DNA from: Certhia americana
Lineage: Eukaryota; Chordata; Aves; Passeriformes; Certhiidae
DNA: 64,000 bases
NCBI GenBank assembly: GCA_018697195.1
Contig: CM031878.1
Location: 1,964,676 to 2,028,675, forward strand
Reading direction: 5' to 3'
In this document: one piece after another, positions 46,601 to 57,905 of the stretch
Position numbering within the stretch: the stretch's first letter is position 1
Layout of the letters: each line of letters begins with the position of its first letter
The notes under the pieces: generated by a model
Seen by the model: the letters and a program-made list of their open reading frames with translations, nothing else
What the model was told of the DNA's origin: nothing
Database searches by the model: none
Program-made: the position numbers and the translations under genes

Positions 46601-48754
46601 CCATTGACAGACAATTAGACCACCCCCAACTCCCTCTGCCCCTGTTTCCACAGATGGTGATAGAATACACGCTGCTGGTTACATCTTGCACTTCAACCCA
46701 AGACAAGAAGTCAGAAATATGTGTTTGACATGCACTTTCAAAATGAAGAATTGTTTCAGCTGTTGAGTTTTTACAAATGTTGTATTTATAACGTGCTCTG
46801 TCTGCAAAGACCATGCAAAATAAAAACGGAAAATCAAGCAGTTGGTGACAAACACTGTGGTATTTTCAACTTGGTAGAAGGATCCACATCAGATAACACA
46901 TAATTGCTTTAAGTGTCACCTGCAGACCTGCCTTCTGGCTTCATGATCTGCTGGCAAGTGGCTGAATTCTGAACCTGTATTGCAGTGCTCTGTGCACATT
47001 TGAATTCCAGGGCTTGGGGCCTTATTTCCAAGTGCTGCTCAACAGATTGACGGTTTATTCCTTCTAGTTTTACTGGAAGGACTTTGTGTCCAAATAGAAG
47101 CATCAAACCTGATGTCCCAAAACCAACTCGTTCCCCCTGGTCCTCATGGGAGGCTGAATCACCCACTCAAACCAGTATAAACTGGAGGGGCAAAACCCAG
47201 CAGTGCACTCACTAGGACACTTACGTATTGAACTGCAAGGTGCAGGGAATTCCAAACTACTTGAGTTAAAGAAGTCATTTTTGAGAGAAAAATTCAGAAA
47301 GCCAAGGCTAAATCCCATGCACAGGTAGATGTGAGTTCTCATTACTCTGGGTCTGTAAATCATAAGGGCTCAGAAATCCAATTCAGTTTGTCCAACTGAA
47401 ATCTCTGAGGTCTCTTTCGTCCGTGACACCTGTGAAACTGAGCTTACAGGTCTGTGACTACTTTGTCTGCTGTAACTTCCCTTTTTGTATCTCTTCTTGT
47501 TTTTATTAAATCTGCTTTTGTCACTGCTGGGATTTCAAGCAGGGATTTAAAAGATCAGGCTCAAGTATATCCTTGCATTCATTTAAAATTCTGCCTAGCT
47601 TTCCCAGTGCAGATATTATGAAGAGGTGAACTTTAAAATAATGATTCCCAGCCTGGGGTTGAGCTTGCAAACTTGATGGAATTTCAGTAGCAGTTTGGTG
47701 GTTGTTACCAGGAGCAGGATTATTTGGAGAACAGTTTTGGAGTTGCTGCACTGGGATGGTTGCACAGAGCATTAAATCCAGCAGCATAAACTTGAAAGTA
47801 AGTTCACCTACTCTTTCTTAGTTAGTTCTTTCTCCTCCTCGTCTAAGCCAACCTGTAGCTGTCTCCAGCCTTATCCTGGGCCTCTGCTTTCCTCTCCAGG
47901 ACTCCAGGCTGACCCACACTGATCCATGAGCTGGATCTGTTCACCTGATCTTGGAGGATGTTGACAGTTGGGTTAGAGATTTGTCTGTGGTTCACCTTGG
48001 TGACTTTGTGAGTTTTGTGAGTTTGTAGTAGTGACTTCATCTCAAAAGGGAGATTTAAGAAGTGAGTAGGCAGTAGTAGTTTCCCCTTAAGGAAACTCTG
48101 TTGTGTAACACAGAGATGGAAATGTTTTAGAAGCATTTTTTTTTTCAGCTATAAGAAAAAACCCCAACCCATTTTTGGGTTTTTCAAATTTTTCAAATTT
48201 TGTGTATTGGAACATTTATCACAAAGCTCTGAGTTTCTGTGCACTAGGAGCTGAAGCAGTTAGAACACAAGATAGTTTAGACATCTCATGTCCTGCTTTC
48301 AGCTCTACCAGTTTTTGGAAAACATCTTCATTTTTTGCTTGGATGCATCTTTCTTAAAGAAATCTCTTTAAGATTTTCTTTAAACTCCTAAATAAACGCT
48401 TTTGGGTGTTTAATAATAGTAGTAATAATAATAATAATAAAAAAGTAACAAACCCCATCAGAAGTTCTAGTAGTGTTTTGCCACAGCTAGGATTTCTGTC
48501 ATGTCAGTAGCACACTTGGATGTGGTTGCAGGAGTGGAGTGGTGAAAACAGCTTTTCAGAGCGATTTTTGAAAAATACCAAAGCAAAAAGCTGTGAGGCA
48601 GTTTTATACTATTGCCTGCTTGTTAAATGTCTGATATGGGCTGAAAACACACAGACAGGTTAAAACTGACCATGTTTTGCTCTTCCAGCTCCACCATTCT
48701 TCTCTTTTCCCCGTAAAGGCCGCTCTCACTTGTGAGGAGAAGCAGAGCTGGAAC
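46601..48754. other. Intergenic DNA between retrocopy and SIGLEC15
   Basis: No coding or repeat pattern recognised apart from a TAA microsatellite. - strand AATAAA words near 47055 and 47505 could end a long SIGLEC15 3' UTR. Confidence 0.5.
48413..48440. repeat. (TAA)n microsatellite
   Basis: An imperfect TAA run with TAG interruptions, between the retrocopy and SIGLEC15. Confidence 0.8.
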
Positions 48755-48815
48755 TCATAGCAGGATGGAAGGGACTTCAGAAATCATCCAGTTCCAACCT
48801 CCCTGAGGCTGCTGT
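48755..48815 (-). repeat. CR1-like fragment, short
   Basis: GATGGAAGGGACTTCAGAAA and CATCCAGTTCCAACC are CR1-like. It lies just beyond the SIGLEC15 stop, so it is probably inside its 3' UTR. Confidence 0.65.
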
Positions 48816-48894
48816 GACCTACTGTGCCTCAGCCAAGGCTGGTTCTGTGCTCCCTGTGGAAGGAGATCCATGGGGATGGCTCCTGCCCGGCCCC

Positions 48895-49046
48895 TCAGCT
48901 GCGCCTCGGCGCTGCCCCTCCCGTGGGCAGGGTCTGGTTGCTGCCGTGCCTGCGGTCACAGTTCTCGTAGGTGCACTCTGGCAGCTGTGGCCTGGCAGGA
49001 GGAGAGGTGGGAAAGGGTGAGGACACCTTCCAGGCTGCTCTGGGCT
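48895..49046 (-). CDS. SIGLEC15: SIGLEC15 exon 4 (cytoplasmic tail and stop)
   Basis: Acceptor CCCCTGGCAG (- strand) followed by AG completes the split Glu codon from exon 3. The frame runs 50 codons through a Ser/Pro-rich tail containing [11 protein letters not shown] to a TGA. The Tyr-Glu-Asn lies where human Siglec-15 has NYENL. Phase, length, GC-richness and motif all fit, but the tail is too diverged to be certain. Confidence 0.72.
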
Positions 49047-52000
49047 CTGCCAGGGGCCCCAGTGGACGTCAGAGGAAGCATCTGTGGCACTCCAAAATAC
49101 ATCCTCTTCCACTCCTAAGGGCCTGAGCTGCAACTGCTGTTTTACACCTGAAGCTTTTACATCTTAAAGCATGTAGAGCAATCTCCTGCCCCTTTAGCAT
49201 CCACTGTGCTACTGTCCTGCCCAGAGCCTCGTGAGCTTGTGACAAACCTCTCCTGAGGAGGATCTTCTCATGTGTTGGCTTTAAGCCTTCCTATTTGTAT
49301 AGGTATCAATTCAAATATAACCAAGGGTACAATGTTGTTTAGACCCTGATAAATCAGCAAAACTGTGCTTTGTTAATGCTTTTTTTTTTTTTGCAAGTAA
49401 CTACAGATTTGAATGTAGGATTAAATTCCTTGTTTCTTTGGCTGTGCCCTGCAGACTCTCCTGCTGGAATGGCCATTGTTCTTGGGAAAGGTCAGGGAAG
49501 GAGACATTTGGGGTAACTCAGGAAGGAGGTATCACAGAGGAATGACTCAGATTCAAAGGGAGTGGCCCCATGCAGTTAAAAGTATCCTTGACCTCAGATA
49601 AGTCTTCTCTATCATCACATCAAGGGCTGGTTTTTGTGAGATTTTTTGTTTGTTTTTTGCCCCCATCCTAGAAGTCTGGCCACTTCAATTGTCAGGAGTG
49701 TTGGAGTGTCCAAGATCAGTGTTATGCTGATCATGGGAAATGCCAGGGATTTGTGGATGCCAGCCCAAGAATCAGGCCCTGTCACACCTGAGCTGGGCTG
49801 TTTGCTATTTCCATACCTTCCCTGCACACTTGGCTGAGCTCATCAGCTTTGGTGGGGCAACTTTTTCTGCTCCATTACAAACTGGGGTGCAGAAGGAGGA
49901 GCAGATTTCTGTTTCACAGTGCCAATGCAGACCCCATGCCTGACCTTTCCCTTGGGTGGATGATCCATTGTTGGTTTAATGTGGCATCACAGAACCATGG
50001 AATGGTTTGGGCTGAGAGGAACCTTAAACCTCATTCAGTCCCACCCCCCTGCCATGTGCAGGGACACCTTCCACTGTCCCAGGATGCTCCAAGCCCCATC
50101 CATCCTGTCCTTGGACATTTCCAGGGATGCAGGGGCAGCCCCAGCTTCTCTGGGCACCCTGTGCCAGGGCCTTCCCACCCTCCCAGACAGCAATTCCTGC
50201 CCAATAGCCCAGCTGTGCCTGCCCTCTGGCACTGGCAAGCCATTCCCTGGCTGCTGTCCCTGCAGCCCTTGTCCCCAGTGCCTGTGCAGCTCTCCTGGAG
50301 CCCCTTTAGGCCCTGCCAGGGGCTGCCAGCTCTCCCTGCAGCCTTCTCTTGTGCAGGGGAGCACCCCCAGCTCTGCCAGCCTGTCTGCAGCCTTCCAGCT
50401 CTGCTCTAGGGTTGTGGCACATCTGAACTTCTGTCAGCCCTTTGCTGGTAGAGCAGCCATGTGCTGTGGTCTCTCCAAACTGCTGCCCCGTCCCTTATCC
50501 TCACTCTACTGGGGTCTCCTCTCAGCTGTGCCCAAGCCAGAACCTCCTCCCAGCAGTGTCCAATCCTTGTTCCCTCACACGGGCTCACCTGGCCATCAGC
50601 TCAACCCTCTCCTTGCCCCAGCAGCCTTCTCTGAGGCCAGAAAGTTGTAACCAAGACCAAGGACACGCTGCATTTCTCACCTTGACCATCCTCACTCTCC
50701 TGCAGGATAACACGAGTAGAAGGCAAGACTTCCTTACCTGGCCAGGCTGGATGGAGCAGGGGGGGGACCTGTGAAGTGGAAATGATGTTGTGGGTTAGCA
50801 ATGAAGTGAGGGTGGGCTGGGGAGCCAGGAGTGACCTAGAGCTGCTGGGAAGCTGCACTGGAGGGTGCTTGTGACACTCCAGTGAAAGGGAAGAAGCCCT
50901 GATGTCAGGCATGTGGCCCTCTCTATGTGCTTTGGAATTAGGCACTGGAATATAAGCGGCAAAGCATTTTTGATTGGTCTGACAACTTCTACTTTGAAGA
51001 CAAGTGGTGGCTTCCATGGGTGTGACATCAGACTGTCCCTACAGACTAGTCACAGGGATGTGACAGCTCATTCTTCTCAGTCCCCTCCTGCCCATGCCAC
51101 CACTCAGCAGCCTCCTGGCTGCTTGGGATGTTGTATCCCTCAGGCTGCTTTTCCTCTCCTGTAAGCTGGGCACTCCCTGATCTCACAGCCTTGGTGTGGC
51201 TGGAAGGTGGGGTTTCACAAATGAGGGGAGGTGCTGGGTAGTGAAGCCCTTGGGGACTGACGGGTGGTCTGTAAAATGAGGTTGCCCATCCCAGGAGACT
51301 AAACTTGTGTGGGATGCAGGAACGGTCAATTCTGGCTGTGGGCCACAGGGGAAGGGATAATTAGCCTGCTTCCAAAAAAAAAAATAAAATCTGGTTATGT
51401 AGGCAGTGGGCTCTCCACTAATTTCCCCTGTTGGGGAACCCTCTGTTGGTTTATTAATATTTCCGCTTGGGCACAGGGAAACTCCTGCTCCCTCTGAATT
51501 TCCAAAGGCCCCTCTGCAGCAGGCTGTGACCAGCCTGCCAAGAGCTCTTGGCTCCTTTTAGGTTTCGTGCCAGAATTGTCCTTCACCTAGGGCAGAAAAT
51601 CATAAAATCATTAACACACCCTCCACGCAAACAAACCCAGTCCCCTCCTGCCTGACTTGTCTGTGCATCCATCCCTGGCTGCCAGTCAGATGGAAGGGGA
51701 GCTAGGACGCTGACCTTCTCTGGAGAAAACGGTGAAGCTCAGTATCACCAGCAAAATGACCGCCTTGATTCCCAGCGGCACAAAGATCAGGACCATGAAG
51801 GAGGAGCTGTCGGAGGCCCTGAATCTGTAGAAGTAGACGGCCCCCTCTGCCCTGCCGTGGCTGTTGACAGCAGTGCAGGTGTATTTCCCGTCGTGGGTCA
51901 GGGACCGCAGCTCCTTGGTGACGCGGTGTCCGGAGCTGCTGGTGGAGCTCGGGTTGCTGTAGGGGGGTCCGGTCCAGGTCAGGGCTGGTGCTGGTTCGCC

Positions 52001-55000
52001 CTCGGCCGTGCAGTGAGCCTGGAAAGTGTGGTCCCTGCTGGAGCTGACCGTGATGTTAATGATCCTGGGGGCAGCTGTGGGGAGGGAAAGTGGGTCAGGC
52101 TGCAAAGGCAGGTCTGGCGCAAAACACCTGGAATGAAGTTTTGGTCTTAGTGGACCCTTAGCATTTTTCTGTCAAAGCTAGACCTGCCCCAGCCTGAGCC
52201 CCCCTGCCCTGGGCTGATCCCCCATCGTGGGCAGCAGGGCAGGGGGGATTCTGCCCCTGTGCCCCTGTGCTCAGGGGAGAGCCCAGCTGCAGAGCTGCCT
52301 CCAGCCCTGGCTCCAACAGCACAAGGACAGGGAGCTGCTGGAGCCAGCCCAGAGGAGGCCACGGAGCTGCTGCCAGGGCTGGAGCCCCTGTGCTCTGGAG
52401 CCAGCCTGGCAGAGCTGGGGGTGCTCCCCTGCACAAGAGAAGGCTGCAGGGAGAGCTGGCAGCCCCTGTGAGGGCCTAAAGGGGCTCCAAGCAAAATGGG
52501 GATAAATTTTTTAGCAGGACTTGTCATGACAGGACAAGGGTTGATGTTTCAAAACTAAAAGAGCAGAGCTTTAGGTCTGATGTAAGGAGAAATTTTTTTT
52601 GAAAAGAGGGTTACCCAGAGCAGCTGTGGCTGCTCCTGGATCCTTGGAAATCTCCAAGGCCAGGTTGGATGGGCTTGGAGCAACCTCCTGTGATGGAAGC
52701 TGTTCCTGGCCCATGGCAGGGGATTTGGGCAAGATGAACTTTAAAGATTCTCTTCAACAGAAACTATTTAATGACGATATGCCAGTGGATCCTGGCATAT
52801 AGCCCTCTCCTTCCTTGTTTTTCTTGGCACTTCCTTCTCTTAAATTTCCCCACACAGATATAGATATGTAGAGAGATATATTAGATAGAGGGGCAAAAGG
52901 ATTCATCCAGCAAAGCCTGAATGCAAGGATATGTACTCTGCTTGTTTCATCCCAGTAATGGCTCACATATTTTTCCGAACTTTGGTCAACTTCAGCTGTT
53001 GGTGCCCTTCCTCAGTGGCAAAAGGCAGAGGAGTGCCACCCACCATTGAGGGCACAGGTGCAGCTGGTGACCTTTTTGGACTTGGCTGTATCTCCACAAG
53101 GTCCATGTCACCCACATGTTCTGCACAAGCACTTCATGGCTGTTCCTTTGTTCTCTGACCTCCAGAACGCACGTGGATGGATCCTTTTGTGTGAGCCCTT
53201 TGCTCAGTGCCTGAGGTTTGCCAGATTTGGCAGGTTAGTTATAGGGAAAATATCTGCTTCTTGCAACAATTTTTAAAAAAAGTTTTTTTCCAGCCCTATA
53301 GTTACCAGGTCACTTTCAGGTTGGACATTAGGAGAAGTTTCTTCACAGAAAGGGTGACTGGACATTGGAAGGGGCTGCCCAGGGAGGTGGTGGAGCCCTC
53401 ATCCCTGGAGGTGTTCAAAAAGGTGTTACAGAAAGTGAAGGGCACAAAATGAGTGTCCTCACAGAGGACGACCAGGAATTCATTTTTTTTCAGACTAGAC
53501 AACAAAAATAGAGTTTGCAACCACCTACTACTTGTCTTCCCCTTTGTCCATGAGCAAGAGGAATCTGAGGCTGTCATGGATCTGAGTGTTTTGTTGTTTA
53601 AATTAACCTTTTAAGCATTAATTAACCTCTCCTAATCACAGTGTCAGGTCCCATTCCCAAGCAGGGTACTGTATCTGTGTGTGTTATCATTGCTCTGGTG
53701 TTACAATACAGGCAGCCCCTGAGAGACACGTCCTGCTGCCAACCTGCCCTGCTCCTGCTGTGTGTGGGTGTTCAGGAGCAGCTGAAGGAGACCCTCAACT
53801 GTGCAGAACTTCTCAATAAACAGCCAAACTCATCCTTGGGTCCCATCTGGATGCCCACACTGCACAGCAGGCATAAGGACTTCCTTCCCAAGAACAAAAC
53901 CAACCTCATGGCCTGGGTAAGACCTGAGTCTGCTTCTGAGGCCTCCAGTGTCTCATACCTCCCTTTTGTTTTGTGAGTTTGCCCTGGGAAGTGGGATTAA
54001 TATTTGACATTTGTTGTTCAGAGCTGGTTTTCTAGGGAAAACTTTGTTTCATGCTGCAGAGGATTTTGGATTTATGGCACCTGGTACCAGGTGTCTTGTC
54101 TTTCCAATCCTGATCCCACCCAGACCCTGTTGTGCTAACACCTGTGAACTTGGGCTCAGCCCCTGGGCTGTCCAGTTCAGGTTCTGATGGAGAGCATGTC
54201 TTTATCCCCAGCTTGGCTGAGCCCAGCTTGCCTCTGCTGCCTGCCCTGTTCCTGAGCTGCAGAGACAAAGTGGGATGCACAGCTTTTGGTGGGCTCTCAC
54301 CCCAACTGCCCTTTCCTTACCAGTTTTGTCCCTGTTCTCTTCCCTGCATTATGCTGACTGTCTCATGTTGGAAGAGTGAGGAGGACAATGAATTTTCCCT
54401 GTTATAATGGAGAAAGAAAACCCAGCGCTTTGGAAAGCCATCTCAGATAAACTTCTGCTACCATTTGCCATTTCCCACATCCTGTGGCTCTTCCCTAGAG
54501 GGTGGCTTTGCCTCTCACGCCCTCTTACCAATCACATGCAGCTTTATCCCATTCCTGCTCTCATACTTGTCCTGGATATCTCCGGCCAGCTCCACCCTGC
54601 AGAAATATCTCTCGCCATCGCTCCAGGTCAGATTGTCCACCCTGATGGACAGGTCCTTGTGCCGGGGGTTGCCCAGCAGTTTGTACTTGTTCTTGTGGCT
54701 GATGGCAGTCTTGCAGAGCTCGCTGCTGCTCTGGCTCACACACTTGAAGATTATAGTGCCGTTGTAAGGCTCCTTGATCCTCCAGATGGCCGTCAGGGCT
54801 CGGTCAAATGCTTTGTAGGGGTGTGTGAAGGTGCAGGGCAGGATAACCATCTTCCCCAGCTCTCCAGTAACGTCAGACGGGACGTGGACAGACCAGCCAT
54901 TGCACTGCACACCTACAAAGCAAGAAGGGACCATGAAATTGCAGAATGGTTGGCTGGAAGGGGCCTTAAAATTCACTTAATTCCACCCCCCCTGCAAAAC

Positions 55001-56840
55001 TGGAGGGACACCTCCCACTGTCACAGGTTGCTCCAAGCCCCATCCAACCTGGCCTGGGACATTTCTGGGGGTCTGGGGGCAGCCACAGCTGCTTTGAGCA
55101 CCCTGTGCCAGGGTCTGCCCATCCCCAGCCAAGAACCTCTTCCTAATATCTAAGCTAAATCTCCCCTCTTTCAGTTTAATATATAGGCATGTGTGTCTAC
55201 CCACTGTTCTGCTGCTATCAACAGCTGTAGAAGCAGACTGTGGCTTCAGCAACATCTGTGCCTACATTCCTGTCTTATGAAACTCACTTCATTAAATCAG
55301 GGGCTCTCAGTAGCTGAGAATACCTGTAAAATGTAAAACTGTCCTGTAAGTAGTTCCACCCATGCCTGGTCTTGCTGGCTTCACCATATGGTCATTCAGC
55401 TGTCAGATTACTCCTGTAGACTCAAAGATAAGATTTGGGTTTTGTTCCTGTGTCTGTGGCCCATAGCACTTGACAAATATCTCTGTGGCAGTGCAGCCTG
55501 TATTAACCTATTGTGTGATACACAATGGACAAAGGCCATCCTAGGGCCAGTTCCCTGTTCAGATATTTACATGGAGTCAGCTCCAAGCCAGTATTTTGAT
55601 TACTGAGATCTGGAGTCGTGCTGCCCTGTATACACAATAATGGTATGGACAACTTTTCCAGCCTAGGTAATCTAATAAACAATGCTGCAGCACTGCAGGA
55701 GCTTCTTGGAGCTCATGAGCTCTGAGCACAAGGACCTGGCGCTGAAAATAGTAATTGCTATTGCTTTCTATCTTATTTGCTCTTGTTTTAGTTATTTTGC
55801 AGCATGTCACTGTAACCTTTACTTTAGGAGAACTGTAGATTGTGTGCTTTTGAGTATGACTTGCTTCTCTCTGCCACCCGTTTGATTAGCTTTTCTTTTT
55901 TTTTTTTTGTTTTCAATCTTAAGCAAAGAACATTTTTTTTTTTTAGCACATAAGCCCCCCCTTGCCTTCCAGATGAAAAATAATGATAAAAATAAGTGCT
56001 TTTAGTGTTAGCATCTCCGCCCATTTCCATGGAAACACAGTTTGCCTAGTTATGAGTGGAGGGAGCTGTCAGCTTTCTGTGTATAATTTACCCTTAACTC
56101 TAAAGCCTCAGCGTGGTAGGTCTTTCATATTCCTTTTGTTAATATCCAGCCTCCATTTGCTCCTGGAACTGAAGCTCTCATGAGAAAGAGAGGTGCAAAA
56201 AGCCTGCACACCTTACAGAAGGTAACTCCCAAAAGGAGTTGTCAGGTCTGTGTGACTGCTGGTTATCAGTAGGAAAGGTCATGAAGACAACAGCAAGAGC
56301 TGGGACCAGATCAGACACTACCCTTGCTCTGGCAAATGCTCTTTGGCAGTGAAGCTAAGCAAATCTTATAGAGTTTAATGGAATTTAAGTGCATATTTGA
56401 AGCTAAATGTGAGCTTAAGTGCTCAGTGGAGCTGGAAAATACTGTGTCTGTTGCATAATGACTCCTAAGAAATATGAAGCAGAGTGGTGATGGAAGTGCT
56501 GCACCCACCTAAAAAAGTCGGGGAAAAGTTAGATGAACTTCCTGTTTGAGTTAGGAAAACAGAAAAACTTTAAAAAAAAACCCCAAACCCACAAACTGAT
56601 GGCCTCTCTAACAACTGCTAAGCCTGAGTTTTCCCAGCATTGTCACCTGCACTTGGAATTTCAGGATACTTTTAAGCAAGGTGATGGAGAGTGCAATTCC
56701 TGGATAGTTTGTAGCTCCCTGGCACTTGGGCTAGAGTGAGAGGAGAAGCTGTGATCAGACAGGGGCTGGCAGCAAGCTCGGAACTCACCCTTCCTGGAGA
56801 TGCAAAGGAGGCACAGGAAAACCAAGCCGAGCTCTCTCAT
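48895..56840 (-). CDS. SIGLEC15: SIGLEC15, complete four-exon gene
   Basis: Exons on the - strand: 56840-56789, 54912-54529, 52074-51715, 49046-48895 (stop TGA 48895-48897). All junctions are GT-AG with phase 1, and the joined frame is 315 residues (human Siglec-15 is 328). Layout: signal peptide, V-set Ig, C2-set Ig, a transmembrane helix with a central Lys, and a cytoplasmic tail with Tyr-Glu-Asn. Known: Siglec-15 is a cell-surface sialic-acid receptor of osteoclasts and myeloid cells. It signals through DAP12, promotes osteoclast maturation and acts as a T-cell-suppressive ligand in tumours. It is transcribed toward EPG5, as in mammals. Introns carry CR1 fragments. The UTR limits are not seen. 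Confidence 0.92.
49985..50410 (-). repeat. CR1 LINE fragment, longer
   Basis: Reverse CR1 in SIGLEC15 intron 3. It runs from TCACAGAACCATGGAATGGT through the GACACC block into the more internal GCAGCTCTCCTGGAGCCCC segment. Confidence 0.9.
51715..52074 (-). CDS. SIGLEC15: SIGLEC15 exon 3 (C2-set domain and transmembrane helix)
   Basis: Encodes [10 protein letters not shown] to FTVFSRE. C2-set cysteines are in AHCTAEGEP and GKYTCTAVN. The helix [19 protein letters not shown] has a Lys in its centre, the residue known to pair with DAP12. It ends with G of a Glu codon before GTCAGC. Confidence 0.95.
52245..52770 (+). repeat. CR1 LINE fragment, longer
   Basis: Forward CR1 in SIGLEC15 intron 2: CCCAGAGGAGGCCACGGAG, the GAGCAGCTGTGGCTGCTCC block and a terminal GATGAACTTTAAAG. 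It is inverted relative to 49985-50410, with exon 3 between them. Confidence 0.9.
53310..53440 (+). repeat. CR1 LINE fragment
   Basis: Forward CR1 internal 3' piece: GGTTGGACATTAGGAGAAGT, TTCTTCACAGAAAGGGTG, CCTGGAGGTGTTCAAAAAGG. Confidence 0.88.
54529..54912 (-). CDS. SIGLEC15: SIGLEC15 exon 2 (V-set domain)
   Basis: Encodes [10 protein letters not shown] to IKLHVI, 128 codons. The V-set cysteines are in [11 protein letters not shown] and [11 protein letters not shown]. The Arg after the second Cys is the essential sialic-acid-binding Arg (Arg143 in human). The extra Cys pair typical of Siglec-15 is kept (FKC and ELC). NGT and NLT are possible glycosylation sites. A CR1 fragment lies just upstream of the acceptor. 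Confidence 0.95.
54935..55180 (-). repeat. CR1 LINE fragment abutting SIGLEC15 exon 2
   Basis: Reverse CR1 with AATGGTTGGCTGGAAGGGGC and CACCCTGTGCCAGGGTCTGC. Its 3' end lies about 25 bases from the exon 2 acceptor, so CR1 sequence may supply the branch-point region. Confidence 0.88.
56789..56840 (-). CDS. SIGLEC15: SIGLEC15 exon 1 (start and signal peptide)
   Basis: Starts ATG at 56838-56840 and encodes [17 protein letters not shown] plus one base. A hydrophobic VFLCLLC core makes a short signal peptide. The donor is AAGG|GTGAGT, phase 1, which exactly fits exon 2. The N-terminus is shorter than in mammals. Confidence 0.88.
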
Positions 56841-57844
56841 GCTGCTCGTTGTTCTCCTCTGAGGGGCATCAGCAAGCTAGAACTATCTTGTTACATCTGA
56901 GCTGCTGGTCTTGCAGTCACAAAAGGTTTTTCCAGGGGTAGAAGAAGTTGTGGTTTTCTTCTCCTTGGAGGGAATGAGTTGTTTAGCTGAACCAGCTCTG
57001 GGTTCAGGTATTAATAGTTCTGTGGTCAGTCATATGAAAAATTACACCAGAAGGAATCACAGCATTAACTGTTTTCCAGCTAAAGGGAAGGAATTGCAGA
57101 CTGGAGCTGCCAACACCCACGCCATGTGTGTGATGGGGCAAAAGGGAATGACTTTTGCTACCCACTCACCAGCCTAGAGGAAATCCTTGCAATCTGTCTG
57201 AGGTGGTGACAAGCAAGACTCTCAGCTTAGCCTTAGCTTAAGGCAGTTCCTTCTCCTGAGCCTGGAGCCTTCAAACCAACTGTGCTTTACCTCTTGTGCT
57301 CACTGGATGTAGTGAGCACATCCCTAGGTGTAGAAAAATATCCCAAACCACTCTTCTCTTGAAGACACTTGTGCTGGGATTCACTGGTGGGTGAGTGGTT
57401 TGGTGTCCCCTGGCACCCTGCTCTGTCCACACTCACATGACCCTGATGGGTGATGAGTTGTTCCCTCCTTTGAAATAAGATGAATTTCAGCTTTTTGCTC
57501 GGCATCCTTGTGCAAACGCTTACTGCTTTCCTTCTGGGTTTAACTTTAGCAAATTTACTGTTCAGTTTGCTCATCTGCAGAGCTCGGGGCCTGTGGAGAG
57601 CTGATCACATTTTCCCCCTTTTTGCCTCCCTCATGGCGATCTTCTAGCTAAGTTTAACAACCTTGGGGTGTGAATTCCCTGTCTGGGTTCAGCTTGAGGT
57701 TTGCTGCCTTTGCTTCACACCAGAGGGAGGGAGGAATTCAGTGTGTGCCTGAATTCCCTCATCTCGTCTGGGGTGCTGCTGTGGGGCCCCGCTGCCTCCC
57801 TGCTGATGGTGATGGGGACAGCAGCGCCCACAGGACTTACAGAC

Positions 57845-57905
57845 AGCTTGGACAGGGCTTGGAGCAGCCTGCTCTAGTGGAAGGTGTCCCTGCTCATGGA
57901 TGATT
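57845..57905 (+). repeat. CR1-like fragment, short
   Basis: A forward piece: GGACAGGGCTTGGAGCAGCC then GTGGAAGGTGTCCCTGCTCA. Confidence 0.75.

Noticed and set aside
49979..50650. 223-codon and 186-codon overlapping + strand frames
   Set aside because: GC-rich CR1 sequence stays open by composition, and none resembles a known protein.
53641..53976. 111-codon + strand open frame in SIGLEC15 intron 2
   Set aside because: No recognised family, no flanking exon chain, and on the strand opposite the gene.
54407..55153. 248-codon + strand open frame
   Set aside because: It is the antisense of SIGLEC15 exon 2 continued into a CR1 fragment.
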